A DNA stretch of 64,000 nucleotides from assembly GCA_963833465.1 (NCBI GenBank), contig CAWHXW010000003.1, positions 744,001-808,000 of the forward strand, given 5' to 3'. Of the stretch, positions 1-9,536 are shown one piece after another. Made by a program: the position numbers and the translations under genes. Every line of letters starts with the position of its first letter. The stretch's first letter is position 1. The notes under the pieces were generated by a model. It was not told where the DNA came from. It ran no database searches and saw nothing but the letters and a program-made list of their open reading frames with translations. Source of the DNA: Fen-1298 sp963833465. Lineage in GTDB: Bacteria > Bacteroidota > Ignavibacteria > UBA10030.

Positions 1-897
1 TTTAATCAAATATTCCTTTTCAGTTTTAATTACTATTTGCTCACCTCTATCTCCAATCCTTTTTGCCCTTTTGGACATATTTTCATAATCCAATTTCGCT
101 TTATTTTGTGAACCGCCCTGAGTAGCCACCTCATCCATGAATGAGAAATTCAATTCTATAAATTTGCCAATAACTTTCTCAATGGGTGGAAAATCCTTCA
201 ATTTAAATTCTCTCAATTCTTTCGGTAGCCTATCATGACTTAACTCGTCATTCGGTCTTCCGAAAGAATGATAGAGGAATTTGCTAAACTCATAAACTGA
301 CCACTCTTTCATTATTACATCATTGTTCTTCATTATCAAGAGGTGATTCTGTTTATCTAATTCGTGTTTTGATGTATTGGATATTCCCAAATTATTAATG
401 AAATAATCAAGATGACTTGAAGCAAAGATATTCATAAAATCATTCGGATAATAAACCGAAAGGATTTTCCCCTTAAACATTGGAGATAACTTACTTTCTC
501 GAAGTAAATCTATTCTGTTGTGATTCGTTAAAAGATTAAAAATTTCGTTTTTTACATCTATAAAAGCACTATTGAAAGAATCGCCGAATCTTTGAGCAAA
601 TCTAAAATCCTTATTGCCATCTAAATTACTTCTTTTGCCATAATAAACCCCAAATTTAATTGCTGTAGCGTGATGAATATTGCCCCATGCGTTAAGTTCA
701 TTTTCAATTCGATGACAAAATGTAGGGAGTCCTTTGCCTATTACATACTCATTTTCATTAAGATTTTTAATCCTATTAACAGGAAAATCTTTAACGAACT
801 TATTGCGTAGCTTATCAATGGATTTGAATTCATTATTTAAATCATTTCTAATCTTTTCAAATTCTAATTGATATTCCCTTAATTCATTAATATTCAT
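1..897 (-). CDS. DUF3883-type protein, probable restriction-like nuclease (3' end outside window)
   Basis: The frame is open for 299 codons from ATG at 897 to the window edge without a stop, so the gene is partial. The last visible residues, IGDRGEQIVIKTEKEYL, look like the start of a DUF3883 domain, a nuclease-like module common in restriction and island proteins; its catalytic part lies outside. The roughly 260 residues before it are charged and helical, with no motif I can name. The gene lies just downstream, in the reading direction, of a half attC-like site (951-992), so it may be a captured integron cassette. It belongs to the island left of the 2269-2311 repeat. Defence function is inferred from the domain only. 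Confidence 0.6.
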   Translation of the reverse strand, partial: MNINELREYQLEFEKIRNDLNNEFKSIDKLRNKFVKDFPVNRIKNLNENEYVIGKGLPTFCHRIENELNAWGNIHHATAIKFGVYYGKRSNLDGNKDFRFAQRFGDSFNSAFIDVKNEIFNLLTNHNRIDLLRESKLSPMFKGKILSVYYPNDFMNIFASSHLDYFINNLGISNTSKHELDKQNHLLIMKNNDVIMKEWSVYEFSKFLYHSFGRPNDELSHDRLPKELREFKLKDFPPIEKVIGKFIELNFSFMDEVATQGGSQNKAKLDYENMSKRAKRIGDRGEQIVIKTEKEYLIK

Positions 898-950
898 ATG
901 GTATCAGTCCTAACTATAAGCTGATAGTTGCAAAATAATTATTTCGTGTG

Positions 951-992
951 TTCTAACAATGAACGCTAAGCTTCCGCAACGATAATTATCAA
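951..992 (-). other. Half attC-like site (degenerate)
   Basis: The plus strand has TCTAAC followed by CGCTAAGCT and a TATCAA tract. This matches, in order and spacing, the R'-L' half of the attC sites at 19.2-26.2 kb. No matching second half is found before the integrase at 1110, so the site is truncated or degenerate. A small inverted repeat (AACTAT/ATAGTT, 912-929) lies between it and the start of the leftward gene. Confidence 0.35.
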
Positions 993-1109
993 AAGAAAGA
1001 ACACAAAAACAGGTTTATTCATATAGATGTTATAAGTGTAAAGAAACAATTACAAAAAAGCCAACTGCAAAAGTTTGCTTCACTCTATTATAGTAAGTGC
1101 CCTCCAGCC

Positions 1110-2132
1110 TCAAACCTGAATTTTATCAACCGCTGACTGTAAATGAGATGGTGTCAAATGTGCGTATATCTGAGTAGTAGTAACATCCGAATGACCTAAT
1201 AACTGTTGAACACTATAAATATCAACACCAGATTGAACACACAGAGAAGCAAATGAATGCCTTGTTGAATGGAATTTTATGTTCTCAGGCAAACCAGCTT
1301 TCGTTGCATAATACTTAAACCTATGAGAAATGTAATGCCTGCTGTATCTCAAATTACCATACTTTTTAAAGATGAACTCATGGGACTTGTCCATATTATC
1401 CAATAGTTCTCGAATCTTGGCATGTATTGGAATGCTTCTCTCTTTGCCAGTTTTAGTCGTAAAATCAGCACTGTTGGATATTCTTATCTGATTATTCTCA
1501 AAATCAACGTTTACCCATCGAAGATTTATTATTTCACTGATTCTCATGCCAGTCAAGAATGCAAAGAAGAATATTTCTTTCAGTCTTTGGTTCCGCACTA
1601 ATGAGAGTAATTTCTCTAAGTCAGAGAATGAGAAGAAGGCAGGTGTAGTTTTGGGCTGCTTAATCTGTTTTACTTTCTCTAATGGATTGACTGTAATAAT
1701 ATTTTGTTTCAAGGCAAAGTTAAACATCGTTTTGATTGTCCGTGTATACATATTCATTCTCGTTATTGATAGACCACGAGAGATTTCTTTAGCACGTGTT
1801 TGTTCAAATTCAAGTGAGGTATATGTATTAAGGGGTTTATCAAAATTGAGTTTTAGAAATTTATCTGCCAGTGTCTTGTACAACTCAATGGTAGATTTTC
1901 TAATAACTGAGGCTTGGACTGCTTCATACATTTTCAAGAATTCAGAGAATGTGGGAATTTGGAGATTCTTTGTATCATTAAACGTTTCTTCAAAAGAATT
2001 GAGAAAATGAAGGGCTTCAGGTTTCTTTCTGCATTTTGTAGATTTCCATCCAGTTTTACCGTCAGGATATTTGATGCAGATATAATAGAATCCGTTATCT
2101 CGTTTTGTTAAATAAAACTTTGTCTGTGACAT
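1110..2132 (-). CDS. Tyrosine recombinase/integrase of the left tRNA-Glu island
   Basis: A 340-residue site-specific integrase. The N-terminal ~60 residues form an arm-binding-like domain (KRDNGFYYICIKYPDGKTGW), then a SAM-like core-binding domain (~65-160), then the catalytic domain with Arg in TGMRISEI, HxxR in FHSTRHSFA, and His/Tyr in LGHSDVTTTQIYAHL. It starts at ATG 2132 after AAAGGTGAG. It sits 137 bp from the tRNA-Glu 3'-half repeat at 2269, the same arrangement as the integrase at 29403-30467 beside tRNA-Glu. It therefore probably belongs to a separate island running left out of the window. It is not an integron integrase. Confidence 0.9.
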   Translation of the reverse strand: MSQTKFYLTKRDNGFYYICIKYPDGKTGWKSTKCRKKPEALHFLNSFEETFNDTKNLQIPTFSEFLKMYEAVQASVIRKSTIELYKTLADKFLKLNFDKPLNTYTSLEFEQTRAKEISRGLSITRMNMYTRTIKTMFNFALKQNIITVNPLEKVKQIKQPKTTPAFFSFSDLEKLLSLVRNQRLKEIFFFAFLTGMRISEIINLRWVNVDFENNQIRISNSADFTTKTGKERSIPIHAKIRELLDNMDKSHEFIFKKYGNLRYSRHYISHRFKYYATKAGLPENIKFHSTRHSFASLCVQSGVDIYSVQQLLGHSDVTTTQIYAHLTPSHLQSAVDKIQV

Positions 2133-2268
2133 ACTCTCACCTTTGTTTTAAGTGAATAAATATGTTGCAGTAGGAGAGAGTCTTTGAAGTGTATAATTTT
2201 TGTATAATTTGTCTCAGAATTTATACAAAATTATTTTGTAGGAACTTTGTGAAACCACTGTAAATAGG

Positions 2269-2311
2269 GTGCCCCCAACGAGATTCGAACTCGTGTTCCA
2301 GGCTTGAAAAG
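2269..2311 (-). repeat. attL: copy of tRNA-Glu 3' half
   Basis: Identical over 43 bp to 30535-30577, covering the tRNA-Glu anticodon stem to the 3' end. The rest of the tRNA is absent here, so it is an attachment-site copy and not a working tRNA. It also serves as the boundary with the integrase-bearing island on its left. Confidence 0.9.
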
Positions 2312-2378
2312 ATTGTTGTGTCCGAAATTTCGCTGATTTCGAAATAAAACCAAGTCTTTTTACCTGAAAAAACCCCTC

Positions 2379-2403
2379 AAGTGTTAGCAGAAGTGTTAGC
2401 AGT
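2379..2403. repeat. Left arm-type repeat of the island (two GTGTTAGCAG units)
   Basis: A 25-bp sequence containing GTGTTAGCAG twice, 12 bp apart, identical to 30484-30508 at the other end of the island. The position just inside both att sites suggests integrase or accessory-factor binding sites. Confidence 0.6.
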
Positions 2404-2651
2404 GACCTTTCATAAAAAACCAACACGTTAATTATAAATCAAGGTAAAGCTTTTTAAAATTCCGAGCAAGTTCTTATACCAAAGAAAAATTTCAAGTACA
2501 AATTATGAATGGAGGTGATTAAAATTCTCAAAAAGGGAGACTAGTTTTTGGTATTACAATGGTGATGAATATAGTCTTGACTCTTCATACGGATATTAGT
2601 ATTTATTGGTCGTTAATTTACTTAACGCTATTAGTAGAGCTGCAGCTGTCA

Positions 2652-3491
2652 ATGAAATCCTTTATTCAAACACTGGCCATATTAATTACCTCAGCTTTCA
2701 TCTTTGGCTGCCCTCCAAAGCATGAAGAACCGCTTTCTGGATCACTTGTACCTACATCCAAGAGCGAACACCTGGTCATGGGTAATCCAAGCGGTGCAGT
2801 CGATAATGTTTCATATTCCAATAACTACCTAATGGTAAAGTCCCAGTATGTTGTTTCCTATAATCGAGATAAGGGAATTCCAAACTGGGTAGCATGGCAT
2901 CTGGATAATACCTGGCTTGGCAATGTTCCTAGAAAAGATTCTTTCCGACCGGATAGCACTCTTCCAGAGAACTGGTATCATGTCAAGAAATCAAGCTACA
3001 ATAAAAGCGGCTATGCTCGTGGTCACCATTGTCCCTCTGCAGATCGGACAAATACTGTAGAAGATAACTCGTCTACGTTCCTGATGACCAATATGATGCC
3101 ACAGGCAGCCAACAATAATTCTGGACCGTGGGAAAAGTTGGAGAAGTATTGCCGTACCCTTGTATCCCAAGGGAAGGAATTGTATATCTATGCCGGTGGA
3201 TACGGATCTCAAGGAACGATAGATAATGGCCATGTCACCGTTCCATCTCACACCTGGAAAGTGATCATGGTGCTCGATACAGGCGAGAACGATCTTAACC
3301 GAGTTACAACCACTACACGCACTATTGCAGTGGATATGCCTAACAGTAATGATCAGATCAGTCGAACAGACGATTGGAAAACGTATCGTATTTGTGTCGA
3401 TAGCATAGAAGCCAGAACAGGTTTCGATTTCTTTTCAAACGTTTCGGTCTCTGTGCAAGCGGCCATCGAAAGCGCTACTGACAGTTTATAA
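2652..3491 (+). CDS. DNA/RNA non-specific endonuclease, lipoprotein
   Basis: About 279 residues. The N-terminus MKSFIQTLAILITSAFIFGC is a lipoprotein signal peptide with the lipobox Cys, so the protein is probably exported and lipid-anchored. The ATG at 2652 is preferred over upstream in-frame codons because it gives this signal peptide. The catalytic motif YARGHHCPSADR, with the His of the DRGH-type motif, is followed by TNMMPQAANNNSGPW, which carries the metal-binding Asn. Both are typical of the NUC1/Serratia nuclease family. It should cut nucleic acid outside the cytoplasm, for nutrient use or defence. It is monocistronic and followed by a good terminator. Confidence 0.88.
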   Translation: MKSFIQTLAILITSAFIFGCPPKHEEPLSGSLVPTSKSEHLVMGNPSGAVDNVSYSNNYLMVKSQYVVSYNRDKGIPNWVAWHLDNTWLGNVPRKDSFRPDSTLPENWYHVKKSSYNKSGYARGHHCPSADRTNTVEDNSSTFLMTNMMPQAANNNSGPWEKLEKYCRTLVSQGKELYIYAGGYGSQGTIDNGHVTVPSHTWKVIMVLDTGENDLNRVTTTTRTIAVDMPNSNDQISRTDDWKTYRICVDSIEARTGFDFFSNVSVSVQAAIESATDSL

Positions 3492-3612
3492 ATAACGGGG
3501 GTAAGTCGATATCATTTCCCTCTCGATATCGCAGGCTATTAGGTAGGTTCAATAAATCTACAAAATAGCACCACTGTATTGGTGCGCGGTGGTTGTTTAC
3601 CCCCACCCCTAT

Positions 3613-3647
3613 AATCCCGATACTGTATAGTGTCGGGATTTTTTTTT
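3613..3647 (+). terminator. Rho-independent terminator after the nuclease gene
   Basis: AATCCCGA and TCGGGATT form an 8-bp stem, extendable by two pairs, followed by a run of T. Confidence 0.85.
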
Positions 3648-3718
3648 GTACCTCTCATTTAGTCGCTATCACATCAGTTACTTTAATTCACTTAATATCA
3701 TAATTCATAGAGGAAAGT

Positions 3719-4651
3719 ATGTTTATTTCAAATTTCTTACGTGGCTTTTTTATTTTCAGGATAGAAAGAGAGAAAAGAGAAGAGTCATTACCATTTTCTA
3801 AGTTTATGGATCAGTTTTTAGAATATTCAAAATCCAATTATAGGCCCGGAACTGTCGGTATCTACAAAAGAGCAGAAGAACTCTTTATTGAAATAATTGA
3901 AGATATAACTCTTCAGCAGATTACCCCCTTCCATTGGGATAAATATCAATCAGTCAGATTACAAAAGGTCTCTCCGGTTACAGTAAACATCGAACTGCGT
4001 ACACTCAGCAGCATTATGAATAAAGCGTTTCGTTGGAAGTTTATAGATCATAATCCATTTGCATCATTACCCCTTTGTCTTGTTCCCGAGAAGAACCCTG
4101 AATACTTTTCTAAAGAAGAGTTTCAAATATTTTTCAACGCAATGGGAAACGATTGGTATAAGGATGTTGTTCAATTTGCCGTACTAACAGGAATGCGTCG
4201 GAGTGAAATTACGCATCTGAAATGGAAAAACATCGATCTCAAACAAAGAACAATTCAGGTGGTTTCAAGTCCAACATTCAGGACAAAAGCAGGAAAGAAG
4301 AGAATTGTTCCCATCCACAAGAAACTTATGCCAATTCTTAAATGCAGGTTTAATCCCGACCCAGAGAAATACGTCTTTACTCACAGCACACGGAAGGTCA
4401 AAGAAAGTTATGTAACTCATAAATTTTCAGATTATAAGTTCATCAGTGGTATTCAGAAGAAGGGATTGCATTTTCATTCATTGAGGCACACCTTCGCAAG
4501 CTGGCTTGTGCAGGAAGGCGTGTCGCTCTATGAGGTTCAGCGGCTCCTGGGTCATAGCAATATATCCGTAACCGAAATTTACGCACATCTACAACCCTGT
4601 CAGTTACACAGTGCCGTAAATAAGTTGAGTGTTTCAAAAAGCAGAAAGTAA
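3719..4651 (+). CDS. Tyrosine recombinase (second recombinase inside the island)
   Basis: 310 residues. Core-binding domain (~30-120), then a catalytic domain with TGMRRSEITHLKW (Arg), FHSLRHTFASWL (HxxR) and LGHSNISVTEIYAHL (His, Tyr). The first ~25 residues do not match the arm-binding domain of the other integrases here, so the N-terminus may be truncated or replaced. It is closest in the window to the degraded integrase at 48187-49259: both contain SPVTVNIELRTL and a similar C-terminus. It sits 1.4 kb inside the island with no att site nearby, and may be the remnant of a nested element. Confidence 0.85.
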   Translation: MFISNFLRGFFIFRIEREKREESLPFSKFMDQFLEYSKSNYRPGTVGIYKRAEELFIEIIEDITLQQITPFHWDKYQSVRLQKVSPVTVNIELRTLSSIMNKAFRWKFIDHNPFASLPLCLVPEKNPEYFSKEEFQIFFNAMGNDWYKDVVQFAVLTGMRRSEITHLKWKNIDLKQRTIQVVSSPTFRTKAGKKRIVPIHKKLMPILKCRFNPDPEKYVFTHSTRKVKESYVTHKFSDYKFISGIQKKGLHFHSLRHTFASWLVQEGVSLYEVQRLLGHSNISVTEIYAHLQPCQLHSAVNKLSVSKSRK

Positions 4652-4686
4652 TTGACAAATACCTTAACGTTTATTAGGTTATTCCC

Positions 4687-4707
4687 GCGCTGTCTCCCCG
4701 ACAGCGC
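4687..4707. other. Perfect hairpin
   Basis: GCGCTGTC and GACAGCGC form an 8-bp perfect stem with a 5-base loop, 36 bp after the recombinase stop. There is no T-run. It may protect the mRNA 3' end or act with the terminator that follows. Confidence 0.5.
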
Positions 4708-4722
4708 ATAGTTAGCCTCCCT

Positions 4723-4757
4723 AAGCCCTGGCGTCTGGTAGTGCGTCAGGGCTTTTT
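4723..4757 (+). terminator. Terminator after the recombinase
   Basis: AAGCCCTG and CAGGGCTT form an 8-bp stem followed by TTTTT. Confidence 0.8.
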
Positions 4758-4960
4758 AATGAAAAGTTCTCGTTTGCCTATTGTTTTTTGGCTCGTCTCG
4801 CTTTAAATTAGAAGCATTCAATAGATAGGAATAACAATTTCTCGGAGGGAATCTATTTAGATTCTTATACATTTTCCCGTCCACAACTGCCAACGTCGTA
4901 ATTCTGATAAGGGAGGCCTTAATCACAAGAGCCACACGAATTTCACCAAAGAGACCGTTA
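4758..4960. other. Intergenic stretch before the AbiE/restriction locus
   Basis: Part of a roughly 400-bp gene-free gap (4652-5059). Apart from the hairpins on the left and the promoter on the right I see no gene or repeat in it. Confidence 0.5.
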
Positions 4961-5014
4961 TTGTATTATTGTTATAATTGTTGTATAATTATGGCAGATA
5001 TATTTTAATCTGCC
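4961..5014 (+). promoter_or_regulatory. Promoter and palindromic operator of the AbiE-like operon
   Basis: TTGTAT (4961-4966) and TATAAT (4984-4989) are spaced by 17 bp. Directly after the -10 lies the inverted repeat GGCAGAT/ATCTGCC (4993-5014), well placed for binding by the AbiEi-like antitoxin. A Shine-Dalgarno-like CAGGAG follows at 5024-5029. Promoter calls are by eye. Confidence 0.55.
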
Positions 5015-5059
5015 TTATTCATACAGGAGTATCTTTCTACGAAGACATTTAAAGACATA

Positions 5060-5755
5060 TTGCTGCAATCGGTTAATTCTGTAAAATATGCAAGTGTTGA
5101 TGGACTAAGAAAAAAACTCCAATTGCGAAAGAAGAAAATTCCTTCAACCACCCTGTATGCGACACTCTACCGGTTTATTGAGGCGAAGACAATTTTCGAT
5201 GCCGGTAAAGGTTGGTATTCTACCATTCCTAAACCATTCACTCCTCAATATGAACCCGTCAAAGAGATTGTCGCCAAAGTCGAGAAACAATTTCCACAGT
5301 TGCGGTTTTCCATTTGGAGCACCGAACAGTTGCAGCCATTCGCGCATCATTTAATGAGTCGGTTCACAGATTTTATTTATACCGATACTGATGCCATTGG
5401 CTCTGTGACAAACTTCTTACAAAGCCAGCAATACACGGTGTACCCAAATCCGAAACAAGCTGATGTTGAAAAATATGTAACCGCTTCTAACCGCAGAATG
5501 ATTGTTCGACCATCAGTAACAGAAGAACCGCTCGATGGTCATTATGCAACAATAGAAAAAACGCTCATAGATCTTTTTCTGGAAAAGGATCGATTGTTTC
5601 TCATGGATGGAACAGAGTACAAACGAATATTTGAAGGCATTATCTTTACAAATCGGATTAATATAGGAAGATTGCTCCGTTATGCAGCAAGACGAGAGTT
5701 AAAGCTTTCAGTCCTGAAGTTATTAACAGAATATAAATCCACAATTATTATGTGA
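5060..5755 (+). CDS. AbiEi-like antitoxin (DUF6577-type, type IV toxin-antitoxin)
   Basis: About 231 residues. The first ~60 residues look like a winged-helix DNA-binding region (YASVDGLRKKLQLRKKKI), followed by an AbiEi-type domain. It lies 11 bp upstream of an AbiEii-type nucleotidyltransferase, the standard order, which is the main basis for the call. The first conventional start in frame is TTG at 5060, which lacks a good ribosome site. The frame is open upstream to a CAGGAG at 5024-5029, where an in-frame ACG at 5039 would give a start reading (M)KTFKDILLQSV. A mutated or non-canonical start is therefore possible. It should repress its own operon and neutralise the toxin. Confidence 0.7.
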   Translation: MLQSVNSVKYASVDGLRKKLQLRKKKIPSTTLYATLYRFIEAKTIFDAGKGWYSTIPKPFTPQYEPVKEIVAKVEKQFPQLRFSIWSTEQLQPFAHHLMSRFTDFIYTDTDAIGSVTNFLQSQQYTVYPNPKQADVEKYVTASNRRMIVRPSVTEEPLDGHYATIEKTLIDLFLEKDRLFLMDGTEYKRIFEGIIFTNRINIGRLLRYAARRELKLSVLKLLTEYKSTIIM

Positions 5756-5766
5756 GTTGAAATACC

Positions 5767-6819
5767 GTGATCGTTGCTAAATCATTTACGAAAGAGTGGA
5801 TTCAAGCACAGCGTTCAGCGAACAAAGGTGCAGATCCCGGTCTTATCGAAAAACAGATTTATGCATTTGAACTTCTCCACCAGCTCGTAAAGAGTGGAAA
5901 AGAATTCGTCTTCAAAGGCGGCACAGCTCTCCATCTCATACTACCGGACCATAAACGACTCTCGACTGACATCGATATCGTCGGTGGCTTCACTTTCGAT
6001 GAGCTTGTGAAATTGGTCGCAAACACCCGTTTCATACGGGTAGAAGAAAATATTCGTAAGAAGAACAATATTCCAAAGAGGCATTTCAAGTTCTTCTATA
6101 CTTCAGCAATTGACGGCAGGGAAAGCTATGTCCTGCTCGACACTCTGGAAGGAAGTCACACGTACCCGAAGTTAGAAGAAAAACTTATCGCTCACAGGTT
6201 ATTCGAGACGGATGAAGCGGTAAAAGTTCGTATCCCGACGCTTGAGGGTATTCTTGGTGATAAGCTGACTGTCTTTGCTCCGCATACGATCGGAATTCCA
6301 TACTCAGCTGGAAAATCTATGGAGATCGTTAAACAATTGTTCGATATAGGAGAGCTTTTCGACTATTGTGTTGATACGAAAACATTGATTGCAAGCTATA
6401 CAGCTACGCAAGCACAGGAAAGTGAATACAGAAAGCCAAAGCACAGCAAGGAAGATTCGCTCGAAGATACAATCAATACGGCCTTTCTTGTTTCTCAATA
6501 TCTCCTCAAGGGATATAAATCGAATGATGAGATCAAGGAAATTGCCACAGGCATAAAGCAAATAGAAAATCATTTGTTAGGTGTGCCATTTAAAATCGAT
6601 CAGGCGCGTGTTGCAGCTGCGAAGATTGCCCTTCTTGCTTCAGTTGTAAAGAATGACAATCTCAAATTCTCATTTGATAAGATGCATTACGATCCATTGC
6701 AAAATGAATGGTTGTTGAAAACTGAATTGTCGGGTTCAAATGAAATATTGAACAGATTGAAGAAACTCAATCAATTAGAAGCGTTCTACTATTGGTGGTT
6801 GATTTCACAAATGGAATAG
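5767..6819 (+). CDS. AbiEii/AbiGii-type nucleotidyltransferase toxin
   Basis: 350 residues from GTG at 5767. The N-terminal domain carries the DNA-polymerase-beta-like motif FKGGTALHL and, after RLSTDID, the metal-binding Asp pair (residues ~45-72). This is diagnostic of AbiEii toxins, which modify RNA and stop growth on phage infection. A conserved GDKLTVFAP lies near residue 160. It is followed after 17 bp by hsdR, so abortive-infection and restriction functions may be co-transcribed. Toxic activity is inferred from the family. Confidence 0.85.
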   Translation: MIVAKSFTKEWIQAQRSANKGADPGLIEKQIYAFELLHQLVKSGKEFVFKGGTALHLILPDHKRLSTDIDIVGGFTFDELVKLVANTRFIRVEENIRKKNNIPKRHFKFFYTSAIDGRESYVLLDTLEGSHTYPKLEEKLIAHRLFETDEAVKVRIPTLEGILGDKLTVFAPHTIGIPYSAGKSMEIVKQLFDIGELFDYCVDTKTLIASYTATQAQESEYRKPKHSKEDSLEDTINTAFLVSQYLLKGYKSNDEIKEIATGIKQIENHLLGVPFKIDQARVAAAKIALLASVVKNDNLKFSFDKMHYDPLQNEWLLKTELSGSNEILNRLKKLNQLEAFYYWWLISQME

Positions 6820-6836
6820 AAGAGGATTCCACTATT

Positions 6837-9527
6837 ATGACTACTGAAGAACTTGAATGGCAAACTCGCAGGGATAGAATTAATAAGAAGCTGACTTCTT
6901 TACCACAGCCATGGATAATCGTTAAATATAAAGACAATCTCCAAACAGCGACTCTAATCCATCATGTTGTCGAAGAATATCCTACCGATAACGGTCCTGC
7001 AGATTATGCATTCTTTGTTGATGGAAACCTCTTGGGATTTCTGGAGGCAAAAAGAGTATCGGTTGGTGCGCAAAATGTTTTAGAACAAGCAAAAAGATAT
7101 TCTAAGGGGATAAGAAGAGGAATTGGGAAATGGGGTTCGTTTGGAGTCCCGTTATTATACTCTTCAAATGGTGAGACCGAATTCTTTCTTGATGTAAGGA
7201 GAGATCAAAACCTTCCACGCAGAATATCAGCTTTCCATACGCCGGATGGAGTGAATGAAATATTTGCCAAAGGACAAAATTATTATAACGTAAACGTCAT
7301 TCAATCACCCCCGTCCTTTTATCAAATCCGCCCATATCAAGTCAATGCGATTACTGCTGTCGAAAAAGCTATTAACGATGGCAAACGCGAAATGCTAGTT
7401 GCTATGGCAACAGGTACCGGTAAGACTTTTGTCACGGTTGCACAAATTTATCGACTTCTCAGGTCACAGCAATTCAAGCGGATCCTATTTCTTGTAGATC
7501 GCAGAGCCTTGGCTGCTCAGGCTGTGAGGGAGTTTGCACGTTTCAATACGCCGAGCGGCTATAAGTTCGATCAAGAATACGAAGTCTACAGCCAGCGTTT
7601 TCAGAAAGAAGACTTCGAAGAAGACGAGAAGTTCGATCCGAAAGTATTACCCAATGAATATCTATGCGCACCTAGACAAAGCCAAACGTTTGTATATGTC
7701 GCTACGATCCAGCGAATGGCCATCAATCTATACGGATGGGAACGCGCTTTTGAACAGAAGGCAACCGATCCTGATTACGAAGAAGATACCGATAAACTCA
7801 ATATACCCAATCATGCATTCGATCTTATCATTGCCGATGAATGTCATCGCGGATATACATCAAAGGAAACCGCATTATGGCGGGATGTTCTTGAATATTT
7901 TGATTCAGTAAGAATTGGACTGACTGCTACACCAGCCCCGCATTCGCTCTCGCTCTTTCGAGAAGTGATATATCGCTATACAACCGAGGAAGCCATTCAA
8001 GACGGCTATTTAGTTGATTATGACTCTGTGAAAATTAAATCCGGTGTATTAATGAATGGTGTCTTTCTCAAAGAAGGCGAACAAGTCAGCATGGTAGACC
8101 CGGATACAGGGAAAGAGTCATATGACGAGTTGGAAGACGAGCGGCAATTTGCTTCAGAAGAAATTGAAAAGAAGATTACTGTTCCCGATACGAACGCAAA
8201 GGTTATTGCTGAATTAAAAAAATATACCGATGCGCACGAAAAGGAGTTTGGACGTTTTCCCAAAACATTGATTTTTGCTGCAAACGACATTAGTAATATT
8301 TCTCATGCAGACCAGCTTGTAGAAATATGTAGAAATACATTTAATCGTGGCCACGAATTTGTTCAAAAGATCACTGGCAATCCCAATGTCGATAGGCCTC
8401 TCCAAAAGATTCGTCAATTCCGTAACAGGGAACATCCGGCTATTGTTGTGACAGTTGATATGTTAACGACTGGAGTCGATATTCCTTGTCTCGAATTCAT
8501 CGTATTCCTTCGAACTGTAAAATCCCGTATTCTCTGGACTCAAATGCTCGGACGCGGTACACGTCTTTGTCCTGATATCAATAAAGGCTCCTTTACTATT
8601 TTTGATTGCTTCGACGGAACACTCATTGAGTATTTTAAGAACACGACTGATTTTGTGGTTGAACCGCCAGCCAAAGAAATTATTCCGCTTGAACAGGTCA
8701 TAGAAAACATCTATCAGAATATTGACCGCGATTATTTTACCGGAATACTCATTAAGCGCCTCTTACGTGTAGACAGAGAAATGAGTGGTGAAGCACGAAA
8801 ACAGTTTGAAAAGTTTATACCCGAAGGGAATGTAAAGGTTTTTGCGACATTGCTCAGATCAAATCTGAAATCTGATTTTACCGGCATAATGAAGATTTTA
8901 CGGAATAAAGAATTCCAGGAATTGTGCATACACTATCCACGTCCTCAAAAGATATTCTGGAAGGCAATCGAAGCGCAGGACACAATAGAATCAGAAGTGG
9001 TATTCAGGGTTGAAGATAAACTGCTAAAGCCGCAGGATTATTTAGTGGCATTCTCAGAATTCGTTAAAACCAATAAGGCCCAGATCGAAGCTCTTGAGAT
9101 TCTCTTAAAACGTCCCAAGGGATGGAAAACGAATGTACTAAACGACCTGCGCATAAAACTTAAGAAGAGCGATTTTGACGAGGATGATCTTCAAAAAGCA
9201 CATAAGATAGTTCTCAATAAAGCTCTCGCAGATATCATCTCTATGGTAAAGCATGCCGCCAAGCAGGAAGAACCGGTTCTCACTGCTGAAGAACGTGTTC
9301 GTATTGCCATGCAAAAGATGATGAAGGGAAAATCATTTACAGAAGATCAAACGAAATGGCTGGAATATATTCGTCTGCATCTTGTCCAGACATTAACGAT
9401 CGATCTCGAAGATTTCAATGATCAGCCAATCTTTTCGGATCGAGGCGGTATAAAGGAAGCGCAAAAGGTTTTCGGGAATAATCTTGAACAACTCATTCAG
9501 GAAATTAATTATCACATAGCAGCATAG
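6837..9527 (+). CDS. hsdR: Type I restriction enzyme, R subunit (HsdR)
   Basis: 896 residues from ATG at 6837, with AGAGGA upstream. Domains: N-terminal PD-(D/E)XK nuclease (PADYAFFVDGN, then FLEAKR, ~45-80); SF2 helicase with Walker A MATGTGKT (~205), DECHRG box (~345) and TATP motif III (~370); helicase C domain with QMLGRGTRLC (~575); and a helical C-terminus that contacts the methylase. It translocates DNA and cuts unmodified sites together with HsdM and HsdS. It is followed by hsdM after 9 bp. It looks intact. Confidence 0.96.
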   Translation: MTTEELEWQTRRDRINKKLTSLPQPWIIVKYKDNLQTATLIHHVVEEYPTDNGPADYAFFVDGNLLGFLEAKRVSVGAQNVLEQAKRYSKGIRRGIGKWGSFGVPLLYSSNGETEFFLDVRRDQNLPRRISAFHTPDGVNEIFAKGQNYYNVNVIQSPPSFYQIRPYQVNAITAVEKAINDGKREMLVAMATGTGKTFVTVAQIYRLLRSQQFKRILFLVDRRALAAQAVREFARFNTPSGYKFDQEYEVYSQRFQKEDFEEDEKFDPKVLPNEYLCAPRQSQTFVYVATIQRMAINLYGWERAFEQKATDPDYEEDTDKLNIPNHAFDLIIADECHRGYTSKETALWRDVLEYFDSVRIGLTATPAPHSLSLFREVIYRYTTEEAIQDGYLVDYDSVKIKSGVLMNGVFLKEGEQVSMVDPDTGKESYDELEDERQFASEEIEKKITVPDTNAKVIAELKKYTDAHEKEFGRFPKTLIFAANDISNISHADQLVEICRNTFNRGHEFVQKITGNPNVDRPLQKIRQFRNREHPAIVVTVDMLTTGVDIPCLEFIVFLRTVKSRILWTQMLGRGTRLCPDINKGSFTIFDCFDGTLIEYFKNTTDFVVEPPAKEIIPLEQVIENIYQNIDRDYFTGILIKRLLRVDREMSGEARKQFEKFIPEGNVKVFATLLRSNLKSDFTGIMKILRNKEFQELCIHYPRPQKIFWKAIEAQDTIESEVVFRVEDKLLKPQDYLVAFSEFVKTNKAQIEALEILLKRPKGWKTNVLNDLRIKLKKSDFDEDDLQKAHKIVLNKALADIISMVKHAAKQEEPVLTAEERVRIAMQKMMKGKSFTEDQTKWLEYIRLHLVQTLTIDLEDFNDQPIFSDRGGIKEAQKVFGNNLEQLIQEINYHIAA

Positions 9528-9536
9528 AAAGAGCGT

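Noticed and set aside
2214..2426. Leftward 70-residue reading frame
   Set aside because: It runs across the tRNA-Glu fragment and the arm repeats; no ribosome site and no family pattern.
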